From: Trochalopteron elliotii
Taxonomy: Eukaryota > Chordata > Aves > Passeriformes > Leiothrichidae
NCBI GenBank assembly: GCA_024734555.1
Contig: JANPWX010000246.1
Coordinates: 2,554,256-2,618,255 of the forward strand
Length of the DNA stretch: 64,000 nucleotides
Direction of reading: 5' to 3'
The translations under genes and the position numbers were made by a program. Shown here piece by piece: positions 63,901-64,000 of the stretch; position 1 is the stretch's first letter; each line of letters opens with the position of its first letter. The notes below the pieces were generated by a model. That model was not told the origin of the DNA. It ran no database searches and worked only from the letters and a program-made list of their open reading frames with translations.

Positions 63901-64000
63901 TGTGATGTGTACCCAATTTAAATGGAGGAACACAGGCACTACTACATTTCTTTTTTTAAATTAAGCTCTCACTTAAAAATAATTTCTATGTGGAATTTGG
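60921..64000 (+). other. CNOT4: CNOT4 intron 11, incomplete
   Basis: The sequence runs from the donor at 60921 to the end of the window. No exon in the required phase with C-terminal CNOT4 text was found, so the gene's end is downstream. No transposon or RNA gene was recognised. The several 60-90 codon open frames here have no splice context or family resemblance. Confidence 0.75.

Overview
The window is vertebrate nuclear DNA and almost certainly from a bird. It has long AT-rich introns with GT-AG exon boundaries, a CpG-island promoter, several CR1 retrotransposon fragments with the typical avian 3' end, and solo-LTR-like remnants of avian endogenous retroviruses. There are no bacterial-style operons, no CRISPR arrays and no recognisable RNA genes.

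One protein-coding gene accounts for the window: CNOT4, on the + strand, the RING/RRM/CCCH-zinc-finger E3 ubiquitin ligase that associates with the CCR4-NOT deadenylase complex. Ten coding exons were reconstructed by reading splice sites and matching the encoded protein to the known vertebrate CNOT4 architecture. All ten join in a single open frame with consistent phases. The coding exons are 35951-36124, 43368-43565, 46040-46126, 46647-46748, 47492-47617, 51159-51292, 55329-55484 (probable cassette), 58170-58227, 58688-58937 and 60423-60920. The last exon ends in phase 1 at a donor, so the C-terminal exon(s), stop codon and 3' UTR lie beyond position 64000.

Layout. 1-1900: AT-rich flank with no gene seen. 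1905-2990: CpG island with a 400-base assembly gap (2251-2650), the presumed promoter and non-coding exon 1. About 3000-35880: a roughly 33 kb first intron carrying CR1 copies (11.3, 13.6-14.4 and 14.8-15.2 kb), a probable minus-strand LTR (26.1-26.6 kb) and an unusual palindromic element (29.5-29.8 kb). 35881-60920: the coding exons. Their introns hold an old CR1 relic (48.6-49.1 kb), a minus-strand ERV LTR (51.5-51.8 kb), a perfect 70-bp tandem duplication (56.5 kb) and another CR1 3' end (58.3-58.5 kb). 60921-64000: an intron with nothing recognisable.

No novel multi-gene system is visible. The points most worth a second look are the in-frame 52-codon cassette exon, the palindromic element with LTR-like ends, the perfect tandem duplication, and the open reading frame running upstream of the CNOT4 start codon.
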